In this document: positions 56,017 to 63,813 of the stretch, in pieces
Numbering within the stretch: position 1 is the first letter of the stretch
Layout: each line of letters opens with the position of its first letter
DNA from: Nocardioides dongkuii
GTDB lineage: Bacteria > Actinomycetota > Actinomycetes > Propionibacteriales > Nocardioidaceae
Assembly: GCF_014127485.1 (NCBI RefSeq)
Contig: NZ_CP059903.1
Span: 3,532,001-3,596,000, forward strand
DNA length: 64,000 nucleotides
Direction of reading: 5' to 3'
Program-made: the position numbers and the translations under genes
Notes under the pieces: generated by a model
What the model was told of the DNA's origin: nothing
Database searches by the model: none
The model's input: the letters and a program-made list of their open reading frames with translations, nothing else

Positions 56017-58308
56017 ATGTCCGGACACCGCGACCCCGAGGCGGGCTCCCGCTCGCTCGCCGACCAGCTGCGCGGCTGGTCCGACGAGCGGTTGCGGCGG
56101 CTGCTCACCGCCCGACCCGACCTGGCCACTCCAGTCCCCCATGACTCCGGCCAGCTGGCGTCCAGGGCTGCTGTCCGGTCTTCGTTGCTGCGGGCGCTCG
56201 ACCAGCTGACCCGGCTCGAGCTCTGCGTACTCGATGCCCTCGTCGTCCTGAGGCAAACCACGCCCGAGGGCCTGGCCGCCGTGGTGCGGGCCGACCCGGA
56301 CGCCGTGGCCGGCGCGCTGGCCCGCCTCGAAGACCTCGCGCTGGTGTGGCGGAGCACGTCGGGGCTGCGCGCGCTCACCGGTGTCGCGGACGGGCTCGCC
56401 GGCGGACCGGGGTCGAGCGGGCTCCGGCCGGTCTCCGACGACCCGGCGCCGCCCGAGGACGTGGCCCGGCGCCTCGAGGGGCTCTCCGAGGCCGCCCGGA
56501 CGCTGCTCCAGCACGTCGCGGACAGCGGCGGCGAGGCGACCACCGGCGGCTCGCGGCACACGGTCCTGCCCGAGGACGCCGCGACCCCCGCCGAGGAGCT
56601 GCTCGCGCGCCGGCTGCTGGTGCCCCGATCGGGCGGCGTCGTCGTGCTGCCCGGCGAGGTGGGCCTGGCCCTGCGGGGCGGCCGGAGCACCACGGCGCCG
56701 GTGGACGACGTCCCGGTGCTGGTGACGTCCGACCGGCCGCGGGCGATGGTCGACCGCGGGGCGGCGGGCGCGGCGTTCGAGGCGGTACGCCGGGTCGAGC
56801 TGCTCCTCGACCACTGGGGCGTGCACCCGCCGACCGCGCTGCGCAGCGGCGGGCTCAGCGTGCGCGACCTGCGCGCCACCGCCCAGCTCCTCCAGGTCGA
56901 CGAGCCGACCGCGGCGCTCCTGGTCGAGACCGCGCACGCGGCCGGCCTGCTCGCGACCGCCGCCGACGCCGGGGGCGACCCGGCCTGGGTCCCCACCGAC
57001 GCGTACGACGCGTGGTCGGCGCTGCCGTCCGCCGAGCGGTGGGCGGCGCTCGCCCGCGCCTGGCTGGCCTCGCCGCGGATGCCCGGGCTGGTCGGCTCCC
57101 GCGACACCGCGGGCAAGGCGTGGAACGCGCTCGCCCCCGAGCTCGCCGGTGTGCACCAGGTGGAGAGCCGGCGGATGGCCCTCGAGGCGCTCGGGTCGCT
57201 GCCCGACGGCCAGGTGCTCGCCACCGGCACCGGCACGCCGTCGCTGGTCGCGCGGGTCGCCTGGCTGCGCCCGCGCCGGCCGCGCACCCGCGCCGAGCAG
57301 GTGGTCTGGGCGCTCACCGAGTCGGCGGCGCTCGGCGTGAGCGGCCTGGGCGGGCTCGCGTCGTACGCGCGGGCGCTGCTCACCGGCGACGACCCCGCAC
57401 CCGGTCTCGCCGCGCTGCTGCCGGAGCCCGTCGACCACGTGCTGCTCCAGGCCGACCTCACCGCGGTCGCGCCGGGCCCCCTGGAGTCCGCGCTGGCCCG
57501 CACCCTCGCCCTGGTCGCCGACGTCGAGTCGCGCGGCGGCGCCACGACGTACCGCTTCACGCCCCGGTCGGTGCGCCGCGCCCTCGACACCGGCTGGACC
57601 GCCGTGGAGCTGCACGAGTTCCTCGGCGGGGTCTCGCGCACGCCGGTGCCGCAGCCGTTGAGCTACCTCGTCGACGACGCCGCCCGCACGTTCGGCACCG
57701 TCCGGGTCGGGCATGCGGAGGCGTTCCTACGCTCCGACGACGAGGCGGCCCTCACCGAGCTGCTGCACCACCCCAAGGCCGGCACCCTCGGCCTGCGGCA
57801 GCTGGCGCCGACGGTGCTGATCAGCAGCACGCCGCTCGACGTCCTCCTCCCCCGCCTGCGCGACCTCGGGGCCTCGCCCGTCGTCGAGGCCCCCGACGGC
57901 ACCGTCCGGGTCTCCCGGCCCGACCTGCTCCGCGCCCGCACCCCCCGCGAGCACCGCCGCGGGTCCAGTGCCGGTGCGGGCGCCGCCGCCGCGCGCGAGA
58001 CCGCCAAGGTCGCCGCGGTCGTCACCGCGCTGCGCGCCGGGGACCGCGCGGCCGAGGCCCGGCCCACCACCGGGCCGGCCCCGCTCAGCCCGAGCGGGTC
58101 GCTGGCCGCGCTGCGGGAGGCGGTCGAGAGCCGCGCCACCGTCCTGATCGGGTACGTCGACAACCACGGCGCGACCTCGGAGCGGGTCGTCGACCCGCTC
58201 TCGGTCGAGGGCGGCACGCTGACCGCGCACGACCACCGCTCCGACGACGTGCGCACCTTCGCCGTGCACCGGATCTCCGTGGTCACCGCGGTTGAGGGCG
58301 GTTCGTAG
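56017..58308 (+). CDS. helicase-associated domain protein (XPB partner-like)
   Basis: A 763-residue protein resembling the actinobacterial helicase-associated proteins usually encoded beside XPB. Its central part (LLLDHWGVHPPTALRSGGLSVRDLRAT; HQVESRRMALEAL) and the segment HVLLQADLTAVAPGPLE ... YRFTPRSVRRALDTG match the XPB/Ssl2 N-terminal-type domain. The C-terminus (ATVLIGYVDNHGATSERVVDPLSVEGG) looks WYL-like. It has no Walker motifs, so it is not itself a helicase and probably loads or regulates XPB. Its TAG stop is part of the -10 box of the next gene. Confidence 0.85.
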   Translation: MSGHRDPEAGSRSLADQLRGWSDERLRRLLTARPDLATPVPHDSGQLASRAAVRSSLLRALDQLTRLELCVLDALVVLRQTTPEGLAAVVRADPDAVAGALARLEDLALVWRSTSGLRALTGVADGLAGGPGSSGLRPVSDDPAPPEDVARRLEGLSEAARTLLQHVADSGGEATTGGSRHTVLPEDAATPAEELLARRLLVPRSGGVVVLPGEVGLALRGGRSTTAPVDDVPVLVTSDRPRAMVDRGAAGAAFEAVRRVELLLDHWGVHPPTALRSGGLSVRDLRATAQLLQVDEPTAALLVETAHAAGLLATAADAGGDPAWVPTDAYDAWSALPSAERWAALARAWLASPRMPGLVGSRDTAGKAWNALAPELAGVHQVESRRMALEALGSLPDGQVLATGTGTPSLVARVAWLRPRRPRTRAEQVVWALTESAALGVSGLGGLASYARALLTGDDPAPGLAALLPEPVDHVLLQADLTAVAPGPLESALARTLALVADVESRGGATTYRFTPRSVRRALDTGWTAVELHEFLGGVSRTPVPQPLSYLVDDAARTFGTVRVGHAEAFLRSDDEAALTELLHHPKAGTLGLRQLAPTVLISSTPLDVLLPRLRDLGASPVVEAPDGTVRVSRPDLLRARTPREHRRGSSAGAGAAAARETAKVAAVVTALRAGDRAAEARPTTGPAPLSPSGSLAALREAVESRATVLIGYVDNHGATSERVVDPLSVEGGTLTAHDHRSDDVRTFAVHRISVVTAVEGGS

Positions 58309-58311
58309 ACT
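58306..58311 (+). promoter_or_regulatory. -10 element overlapping a stop codon
   Basis: TAGACT ends 6 nt before the GTG at 58318. Its first three bases are the stop codon of the preceding gene. Confidence 0.55.
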
Positions 58312-58317
58312 CCGCAG

Positions 58318-58845
58318 GTGGACTTCATCCGGTACGCCGAGCAGTCGGCCGCGCTCCTCAACACCGAGCTGCCCGACGTCGACGCCCTCGTCGCGCACCT
58401 CGCCGGGCGGGAGTGGCTGCACGCGCAGGCGACCGACCGCGACTGCATGCTGCTGCGGAAGTTCCAGCGCGAGCTGCGCCCGGTCTTCGAGGCCTCGGCC
58501 GCCGACGACCAGCGGGGCGTCGTCGACGGGCTCAACGACCTGATGGTGCGGCACCCGGTCACCCCCCGGATCTCCGACCACGACCCCGGCGACCTGCACC
58601 TGCACGTCGCCGCGCGCTCCGCCTCGGTGGCCGAGCTGCTCGTCGGCGAGGCGCTGCTCGGCCTGGCCACCCTGGTCTGCGACCTCGGCCCGTCCCGGCT
58701 CGGCACCTGCGCGGCGTCCCCGTGCACCCACGTGTACGTCGACACCTCCCCCAACGCCTCGCGCCGCTACTGCTCCGAGCGGTGCTCCTCGCGCGCCAAC
58801 GTCGCGGCGTACCGCGCCCGGCGGAAGGCGGCCCAGCCCGCATGA
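58318..58845 (+). CDS. CGNR zinc-finger (ABATE-domain) protein
   Basis: A 175-residue protein with an N-terminal ABATE-like helical domain and a C-terminal CGNR zinc finger (GTCAASPCTHVYVD ... RRYCSERCSSRANVAAYRARRK), whose four Cys bind zinc and whose basic end suggests DNA binding. Such proteins are predicted stress-linked transcription regulators. The GTG start is supported by the -10 box. Its stop overlaps the XPB start (ATGA), so it is coupled to the helicase, an unusual neighbour for this family. Confidence 0.88.
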   Translation: MDFIRYAEQSAALLNTELPDVDALVAHLAGREWLHAQATDRDCMLLRKFQRELRPVFEASAADDQRGVVDGLNDLMVRHPVTPRISDHDPGDLHLHVAARSASVAELLVGEALLGLATLVCDLGPSRLGTCAASPCTHVYVDTSPNASRRYCSERCSSRANVAAYRARRKAAQPA

Positions 58846-60497
58846 ACGACGGCCCCCTCATCGTCCAGTCCGACAAGACCCTGCTGCTCGAGATCGACCA
58901 CGAGCGCGCCCAGGAGTGCCGCAAGGCGATCGCGCCGTTCGCCGAGCTGGAGCGCTCCCCCGAGCACATCCACACCTACCGGCTGACCCCGCTCGGCCTG
59001 TGGAACGCCCGCGCCGCCGGGCACGACGCCGAGCAGGTCGTCGACACGCTCCTGGAGTTCAGCCGGTACGCCGTCCCGCACTCGCTGCTCGTCGACGTCG
59101 CCGAGACGATGGCCCGCTACGGCCGGCTGCGGCTGGAGAAGCACCCGACCCACGGGCTGGTGCTGGCCAGCAACGACCTGCCGGTGCTCGAGGAGGTGCT
59201 GCGCGCCAAGAAGGTGCAGGGCATGCTCGGCGCCCGCCTCGACCCGCTCCCCGACAGCGTCGGCGCCGTCGTCGTGCACGCCTCCGAGCGCGGCAACCTC
59301 AAGCAGGCGCTGCTCAAGCTCGGCTGGCCCGCCGAGGACTTCGCCGGGTACGTCGACGGCGAGGCGCACCCGATCGCGCTCGACGAGACCGAGTGGCAGC
59401 TGCGCGACTACCAGCGCGACGCCGCGGACTCGTTCTGGCACGGCGGCTCCGGCGTCGTGGTGCTGCCCTGCGGCGCCGGCAAGACCGTCGTCGGCGCGGC
59501 CGCGATGGCGCACGCCCAGGCCACCACGCTGATCCTGGTCACCAACACCGTCTCCGCGCGCCAGTGGAAGGACGAGCTGGTCAAGCGCACCTCGCTCACC
59601 GAGGACGAGATCGGCGAGTACTCCGGGTCGGTCAAGGAGGTCCGGCCGGTCACGATCGCGACGTACCAGGTGCTCACGATGAAGCGGAAGGGCGTCTACC
59701 CGCACCTCGACCTGCTCGACGCCCGCGACTGGGGCCTGATCGTGTACGACGAGGTGCACCTGCTGCCCGCGCCGATCTTCCGGATGACCGCCGACCTCCA
59801 GGCCCGCCGGCGGATCGGGCTGACCGCGACGCTGGTGCGCGAGGACGGCCGCGAGGGCGACGTGTTCTCCCTCATCGGCCCCAAGCGGTACGACGCGCCG
59901 TGGAAGGACATCGAGTCGCAGGGCTGGATCGCGCCGGCCGACTGCGTCGAGGTGCGGGTCACCCTGCCCACCGACGAGCGGCTGGTCTACGCGACCTCCG
60001 AGCCCGAGGAGCGCTACCGGATCGCGTCGTGCACCGCCGAGAAGACGCGCGTCGTGCGCGAGCTGGTGGCCAAGCACGCGGGCCAGCCGACGCTGGTGAT
60101 CGGCCAGTACCTCGAGCAGCTCGACGAGCTCGCCGCCGCCCTGGACGCGCCGGTGATCAAGGGCGACACCAGCGTCAAGGAGCGCCAGCGGCTCTTCGAG
60201 GCGTTCCGGACCGGCGAGGAGCGGCTGCTGGTCGTCTCCAAGGTCGCGAACTTCTCCATCGACCTGCCCGACGCCGAGGTCGCCATCCAGGTCTCCGGCT
60301 CCTTCGGCTCGCGCCAGGAGGAGGCGCAGCGCCTCGGCCGGCTGCTGCGGCCCGGCCACGACGGCAAGGTCGCGCGCTTCTACACCGTGGTCTCGCGCGA
60401 CACCGTCGACGCCGACTTCGCCCAGAACCGGCAGCGGTTCCTCGCCGAGCAGGGGTACGCCTACCGGATCGTGGACGCGGAAGACCTGCCCGCCTGA
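58842..60497 (+). CDS. DNA repair helicase XPB
   Basis: A 551-residue SF2 helicase of the XPB/Ssl2 type. Motifs: Walker A LPCGAGKT, DEVH (motif II), GLTATLVRED (motif III with the RED residues typical of XPB), and motif VI GSRQEEAQRLGRLLRPG. The N-terminal about 180 residues form the XPB damage-recognition-like domain. Mycobacterial XPB unwinds DNA 3' to 5'. It is translated together with the CGNR gene, in an operon with the helicase-associated protein. Confidence 0.95.
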   Translation: MNDGPLIVQSDKTLLLEIDHERAQECRKAIAPFAELERSPEHIHTYRLTPLGLWNARAAGHDAEQVVDTLLEFSRYAVPHSLLVDVAETMARYGRLRLEKHPTHGLVLASNDLPVLEEVLRAKKVQGMLGARLDPLPDSVGAVVVHASERGNLKQALLKLGWPAEDFAGYVDGEAHPIALDETEWQLRDYQRDAADSFWHGGSGVVVLPCGAGKTVVGAAAMAHAQATTLILVTNTVSARQWKDELVKRTSLTEDEIGEYSGSVKEVRPVTIATYQVLTMKRKGVYPHLDLLDARDWGLIVYDEVHLLPAPIFRMTADLQARRRIGLTATLVREDGREGDVFSLIGPKRYDAPWKDIESQGWIAPADCVEVRVTLPTDERLVYATSEPEERYRIASCTAEKTRVVRELVAKHAGQPTLVIGQYLEQLDELAAALDAPVIKGDTSVKERQRLFEAFRTGEERLLVVSKVANFSIDLPDAEVAIQVSGSFGSRQEEAQRLGRLLRPGHDGKVARFYTVVSRDTVDADFAQNRQRFLAEQGYAYRIVDAEDLPA

Positions 60498-60513
60498 GGC
60501 GCCGTCGGCGGCG

Positions 60514-60561
60514 GGACGTCATACGAGCTGGCTGCCCTGACGACCAGGACGTATGACGTCC
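60514..60561. terminator. inverted repeat after XPB
   Basis: GGACGTCATACG (60514-60525) and its exact complement (60550-60561) are separated by 24 nt, 16 bp after the XPB stop. It may be the operon terminator or a palindromic repeat. Confidence 0.6.
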
Positions 60562-60585
60562 GCCCGGCTGGGAACGCTGGGCACC

Positions 60586-61035
60586 GTGACCAGACCGGAC
60601 CAGCAGCCGCAGACCTTCCACCAGCCCCTGCCTCCGCCCGGCTGGATCGCGCTCTCCGTGCAGGGCAACCGGTGGACGGCAAGTCCGTTCGCACCGGTCG
60701 TCCGGCTCAACGGCCAGGTCGTGCCGGCGTCGTACGGCGAGAACGTGCTGCCGGTCCACCCCGGGAGGATCCGGGTGGACGCGCGGTGCCAGCTGGTCGC
60801 GGAGTACGGCCACGCCGCGATCGACGTCGACGTCGCGCCCGGGCAGACGGTGCCGGTGTCCTACGCACCCCCGATGCACCGGTTCGCCCCCGGCAGGATC
60901 GGCCCCGGGCCGCAGCCCCGCGAAGGCATGCTCGCCGCCGTCCTGCTCCTCAGCCTCCAGCTCTTCCTGGCCCTGACGTCGCTCGCGCTCGCGGTCGGGT
61001 CCCTCGTCCTCTCCTACCACCTGATGACCCGCTGA
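60586..61035 (+). CDS. membrane-anchored protein of unknown function
   Basis: A 149-residue protein with a soluble beta-rich N-terminal part (WIALSVQGNRWTASPFAPVVRLNGQVVP; VDVAPGQTVPVSYAPP), resembling a PEGA-like sandwich, and one or two C-terminal membrane segments (LAAVLLLSLQLFLALTSLALAVGSLVL). I do not recognise a named family. GTG 60586 is preferred to ATG 60553, which lies inside the inverted repeat. The topology, with a short C-terminal tail, is that of a tail-anchored protein. Confidence 0.65.
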   Translation: MTRPDQQPQTFHQPLPPPGWIALSVQGNRWTASPFAPVVRLNGQVVPASYGENVLPVHPGRIRVDARCQLVAEYGHAAIDVDVAPGQTVPVSYAPPMHRFAPGRIGPGPQPREGMLAAVLLLSLQLFLALTSLALAVGSLVLSYHLMTR

Positions 61036-61098
61036 CCCGACCGCCGACGCTCCGCAGCACGCCGAAAACCTGGGGTGCAAGACATTTCGGGGCACCTA

Positions 61099-61143
61099 GT
61101 CTCAGCGGCCGCGCCGACCGCCCGGTCGGCGTGCCCCTGAGAC
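61099..61143 (+). promoter_or_regulatory. nested inverted repeats in the rtcB upstream region
   Basis: GTCTCAG (61099-61105) and CTGAGAC (61137-61143) enclose a second perfect stem GCCGACC/GGTCGGC (61113-61119, 61124-61130). A TAGTCT -10-like hexamer at 61097-61102 overlaps the outer left arm, so the outer repeat could be an operator and the inner one a leader hairpin. Confidence 0.5.
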
Positions 61144-61153
61144 AGGAAGGACC

Positions 61154-62317
61154 ATGGACACCATCACCCCGAAGCTCCTCAGCTGGGCTTCGATCCTCGA
61201 GGAGGGCACCCGCGCCCAGGCGGTGACGACGGCGAGCATGCCGTTCATCCACCCGCACCTGGCGCTGATGCCCGACGCCCACCTGGGCCTGGGAGCGACC
61301 GTCGGGTCGGTCATCCCCACGCTCGGCGCGATCATGCCGGCCGCGGTCGGGGTCGACATCGGCTGCGGCATGATCGCGGTCCGCACCCAGTACGTCGGCA
61401 GCGAGCTGCCCGCCGACCGGCGCCCGCTGCGCGAGGCCATCGAGCGCGCCGTGCCGCTCTCGGCCGGCGCCGCCAACCGGAGCGTCAGCCGCGAGCACAC
61501 CCGCGAGCGGCTGGACCTGCTCGCCCGCGAGGCGGAGGCGGCCGGCTTCGACCCGGCGTCGTACGCGAAGCGGTGGGAGCTGCAGCTGGGCACGCTCGGC
61601 TCGGGCAACCACTTCATCGAGGTGAGCCTGGACGAGCGGGACCGGGTGTGGCTGTTCCTGCACAGCGGCTCGCGCGGCGTCGGCAACAAGATCGCGCAGC
61701 GCCACATCGCGGTCGCCCGGCGGCTCCGGGAGGGCGAGGACCTGCCCGACCGGGACCTCGCCTGGCTCGAGGAGGGCACGCCGGAGTTCGACCGCTACAT
61801 CCGGGAGATGACGTGGGCGCAGCACTACGCGCTGCTGAACCGCGAGGAGATGATGGACCGGGTCGTCCGCCAGCTCGGCGAGTGGGTCGGTGGCGACGTG
61901 CGGCGGGTGGAGGAGATCAACTGCCACCACAACTACACCGAGCGCGAGCGGCACTTCGGCGAGGACGTGTGGCTCTCCCGCAAGGGGGCGATCAACGCGG
62001 AGGCCGGCCGGCCCGGGCTGATCCCGGGCTCGATGGGCACCGCGTCGTACGTCGTGGTCGGCAAGGGTGACGAGCGGGCGCTGCGGTCGGCCCCGCACGG
62101 GGCGGGGCGGGAGTACTCCCGGACGCGGGCCCGGAAGACCTTCACGCGCGAGCAGCTGCGGGCGGCGATGACGGGCATCGAGTACCGCGACACCGACGCC
62201 TTCCTCGACGAGATCCCCGCGGCGTACAAGGACATCGACCAGGTGATGGCCGACGCCACCGACCTGGTCGAGGTCCGGCACGTGCTGCGTCAGATCGTCA
62301 ACGTCAAGGGCGACTGA
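61154..62317 (+). CDS. rtcB: RNA-splicing ligase RtcB
   Basis: A 387-residue RtcB, joining 2',3'-cyclic phosphate or 3'-phosphate ends to 5'-OH RNA ends using GTP and Mn2+. Metal ligands are in VGVDIGCGM (Asp68, Cys71) and LGSGNHFIE; the guanylylated His lies in SAPHGAGREY. It is the short bacterial form, about 90 residues shorter than the E. coli or Pyrococcus enzyme. GGAAGG precedes the ATG. No rtcA or archease gene is nearby. Its last 28 bases overlap the convergent membrane-protein gene. Confidence 0.94.
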   Translation: MDTITPKLLSWASILEEGTRAQAVTTASMPFIHPHLALMPDAHLGLGATVGSVIPTLGAIMPAAVGVDIGCGMIAVRTQYVGSELPADRRPLREAIERAVPLSAGAANRSVSREHTRERLDLLAREAEAAGFDPASYAKRWELQLGTLGSGNHFIEVSLDERDRVWLFLHSGSRGVGNKIAQRHIAVARRLREGEDLPDRDLAWLEEGTPEFDRYIREMTWAQHYALLNREEMMDRVVRQLGEWVGGDVRRVEEINCHHNYTERERHFGEDVWLSRKGAINAEAGRPGLIPGSMGTASYVVVGKGDERALRSAPHGAGREYSRTRARKTFTREQLRAAMTGIEYRDTDAFLDEIPAAYKDIDQVMADATDLVEVRHVLRQIVNVKGD

Positions 62318-62952
62318 GCGGCCTGCTCGGCCGCCGCCGGCTCCCGGTCCTCCCGGAGGCCGGCGGCGGTCAGCAGCAGCCCGAGCCCGAGCACGGCGCC
62401 GTGGGCGACGCGCAGCTCGGGAGTCGCGAAGAACTGCGGGAGGTACGTCGCCAGCCCGGCGCCGGCGAGCAGCCCGCCCCACCGGGCGACCCCGCCGACC
62501 GCCCAGCGGCCGCGGGCCAGGTGGACGCCGACGACCGCGAGCACCAGCAGTCCGGCGGCGAACGTCGCCACCTCGAGCGGCGCGTAGCGGAACGCGTCGG
62601 CGACGTCGAGGACGGTGGCGTCGCCCGTGGCGGTGGCGTGCCGGCCGAGCTCGTTCAGCCCGTAGGCCTCGGCGCCGTAGTAGGGCAGCAGCAGCGCCAC
62701 CGCGACCCAGGCGCGGGACTCCACCGACCGCAGCGGCAGCCCCCGCCACGCGACCCCGGCCACGGAGGCGGAGCGGAGGGCGAGCGCGACCAGCACGAAC
62801 CCCAGCATGCCGAGCACGTGCGAGACCAGCCAGGCCGTCGAGCCGAGGTCGGCGGCGCCCTCGAGGCCGGTCTCCGGGCCGTAGGGACGCAGGGCGGGGT
62901 AGCCGGCGAGGGCCAGGCCGGCGAGGACGAGGGCGGTGCGGGTGGTCTTCAT
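62290..62952 (-). CDS. multi-pass membrane protein, TetR-controlled
   Basis: A 220-residue integral membrane protein with about six hydrophobic segments ([49 protein letters not shown]). I do not recognise a named family. ATG 62952 gives the start MKTTRTA with a purine-rich upstream site. It is divergent from a TetR gene, and the gap holds two copies of a palindromic site, so TetR repression is likely. Its stop lies inside the 3' end of rtcB on the other strand. Confidence 0.75.
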   Translation of the reverse strand: MKTTRTALVLAGLALAGYPALRPYGPETGLEGAADLGSTAWLVSHVLGMLGFVLVALALRSASVAGVAWRGLPLRSVESRAWVAVALLLPYYGAEAYGLNELGRHATATGDATVLDVADAFRYAPLEVATFAAGLLVLAVVGVHLARGRWAVGGVARWGGLLAGAGLATYLPQFFATPELRVAHGAVLGLGLLLTAAGLREDREPAAAEQAAQSPLTLTI

Positions 62953-62969
62953 CGATTCTCCCGATGTGT

Positions 62970-63039
62970 GAGCGGTGCTCTCTGTTTGATGAGTCGACCA
63001 TCGCACAGCGCGTGCACGAAAACAAGAGCGGTGCTCTCT
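62970..63039. promoter_or_regulatory. two TetR operator-like sites
   Basis: GAGCGGTGCTCTCT occurs exactly twice, at 62970-62983 and 63026-63039, centres 56 bp apart. The core GAGC-GGT-GCTC is palindromic; the second copy extends to AGAGC/GCTCT. Both lie between the divergent membrane-protein and TetR genes. Confidence 0.75.
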
Positions 63040-63077
63040 TAAGTGACTGGTGATCTGCGACGTGCGATGCTCGGGGC

Positions 63078-63746
63078 GTGCCCGACGGACAGACGCCCCG
63101 CCAGCTCGCCCGCGCCGCGAACATCGAGCGGATCAAGGAGCTCGCCCTGCGGCAGCTCGCGAGCGAGGGCGCGACCTCGCTGTCGCTGCGCGCGATCGCC
63201 CGGGAGCTGAACCTCGTCTCGAGCGCGATCTACCGCTACTACCCCAGCCGCGACGAGCTGATCACCGCGCTGATCCTGGACGCGTACGCCGACCTGGCCG
63301 ACGCCCTGGAGGCGGCCGGCGGGACCCGCCGCTCCCCCCGTCGCCGGTGGGCCGACACCTGCGACGGCCTGCGCGCCTGGGCGGTCGCGCAGCCGCACCG
63401 GTTCGCGCTGGTCTACGGCTCCGCCATCCCGGGGTACGCCGCGCCGGCCGACACGATCGCGCCCGCCGCCCGGGTCGTCCGGGCCCTGGCCGCTCCCGTC
63501 GTGGACGGCGCACCGGCGCCCCGCCCCGGGCTGCCGCGCCCGCTCCGGCGGCAGCTCGACGCGGTCACGGCGGAGCTCGACCTGCCCCTCGAGCAGGCCG
63601 GCACCCTGCGCCTGGTCGGCGCGTTCGCGCGGCTCGTCGGGCTGCTCACGCTGGAGCTGAACGGCCACTTCGTCGGCGGGTTCGAGCCCGCCGACGCGCT
63701 CTATGCCGCGCTCGTCGAGGACGAGGCCGACGCCCTGGGGCTGTGA
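63078..63746 (+). CDS. TetR-family transcriptional regulator
   Basis: A 222-residue TetR regulator. The N-terminal helix-turn-helix is ALRQLASEGATSLSLRAIARELNLVSSAIYRYYPSRDELITALI, followed by an all-alpha ligand domain of the TetR_C_13/WHG-like type (FALVYGSAIPGYAAP; GTLRLVGAFARLVGLLTLELNGHF). A GATGCT hexamer ends 6 nt before the GTG. It probably represses itself and the divergent membrane-protein gene via the two operators. Confidence 0.92.
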   Translation: MPDGQTPRQLARAANIERIKELALRQLASEGATSLSLRAIARELNLVSSAIYRYYPSRDELITALILDAYADLADALEAAGGTRRSPRRRWADTCDGLRAWAVAQPHRFALVYGSAIPGYAAPADTIAPAARVVRALAAPVVDGAPAPRPGLPRPLRRQLDAVTAELDLPLEQAGTLRLVGAFARLVGLLTLELNGHFVGGFEPADALYAALVEDEADALGL

Positions 63747-63800
63747 GCCAGCCCCGCCGGGAGCCGCCCGGAGCCGCCCGGCCGACGACCACCACCGCCG

Positions 63801-63806
63801 TACCGT
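63801..63806 (+). promoter_or_regulatory. -10 element of a leaderless promoter (MpaB-like gene)
   Basis: TACCGT ends 7 nt before the ATG at 63814. Confidence 0.5.
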
Positions 63807-63813
63807 CAAGGGC

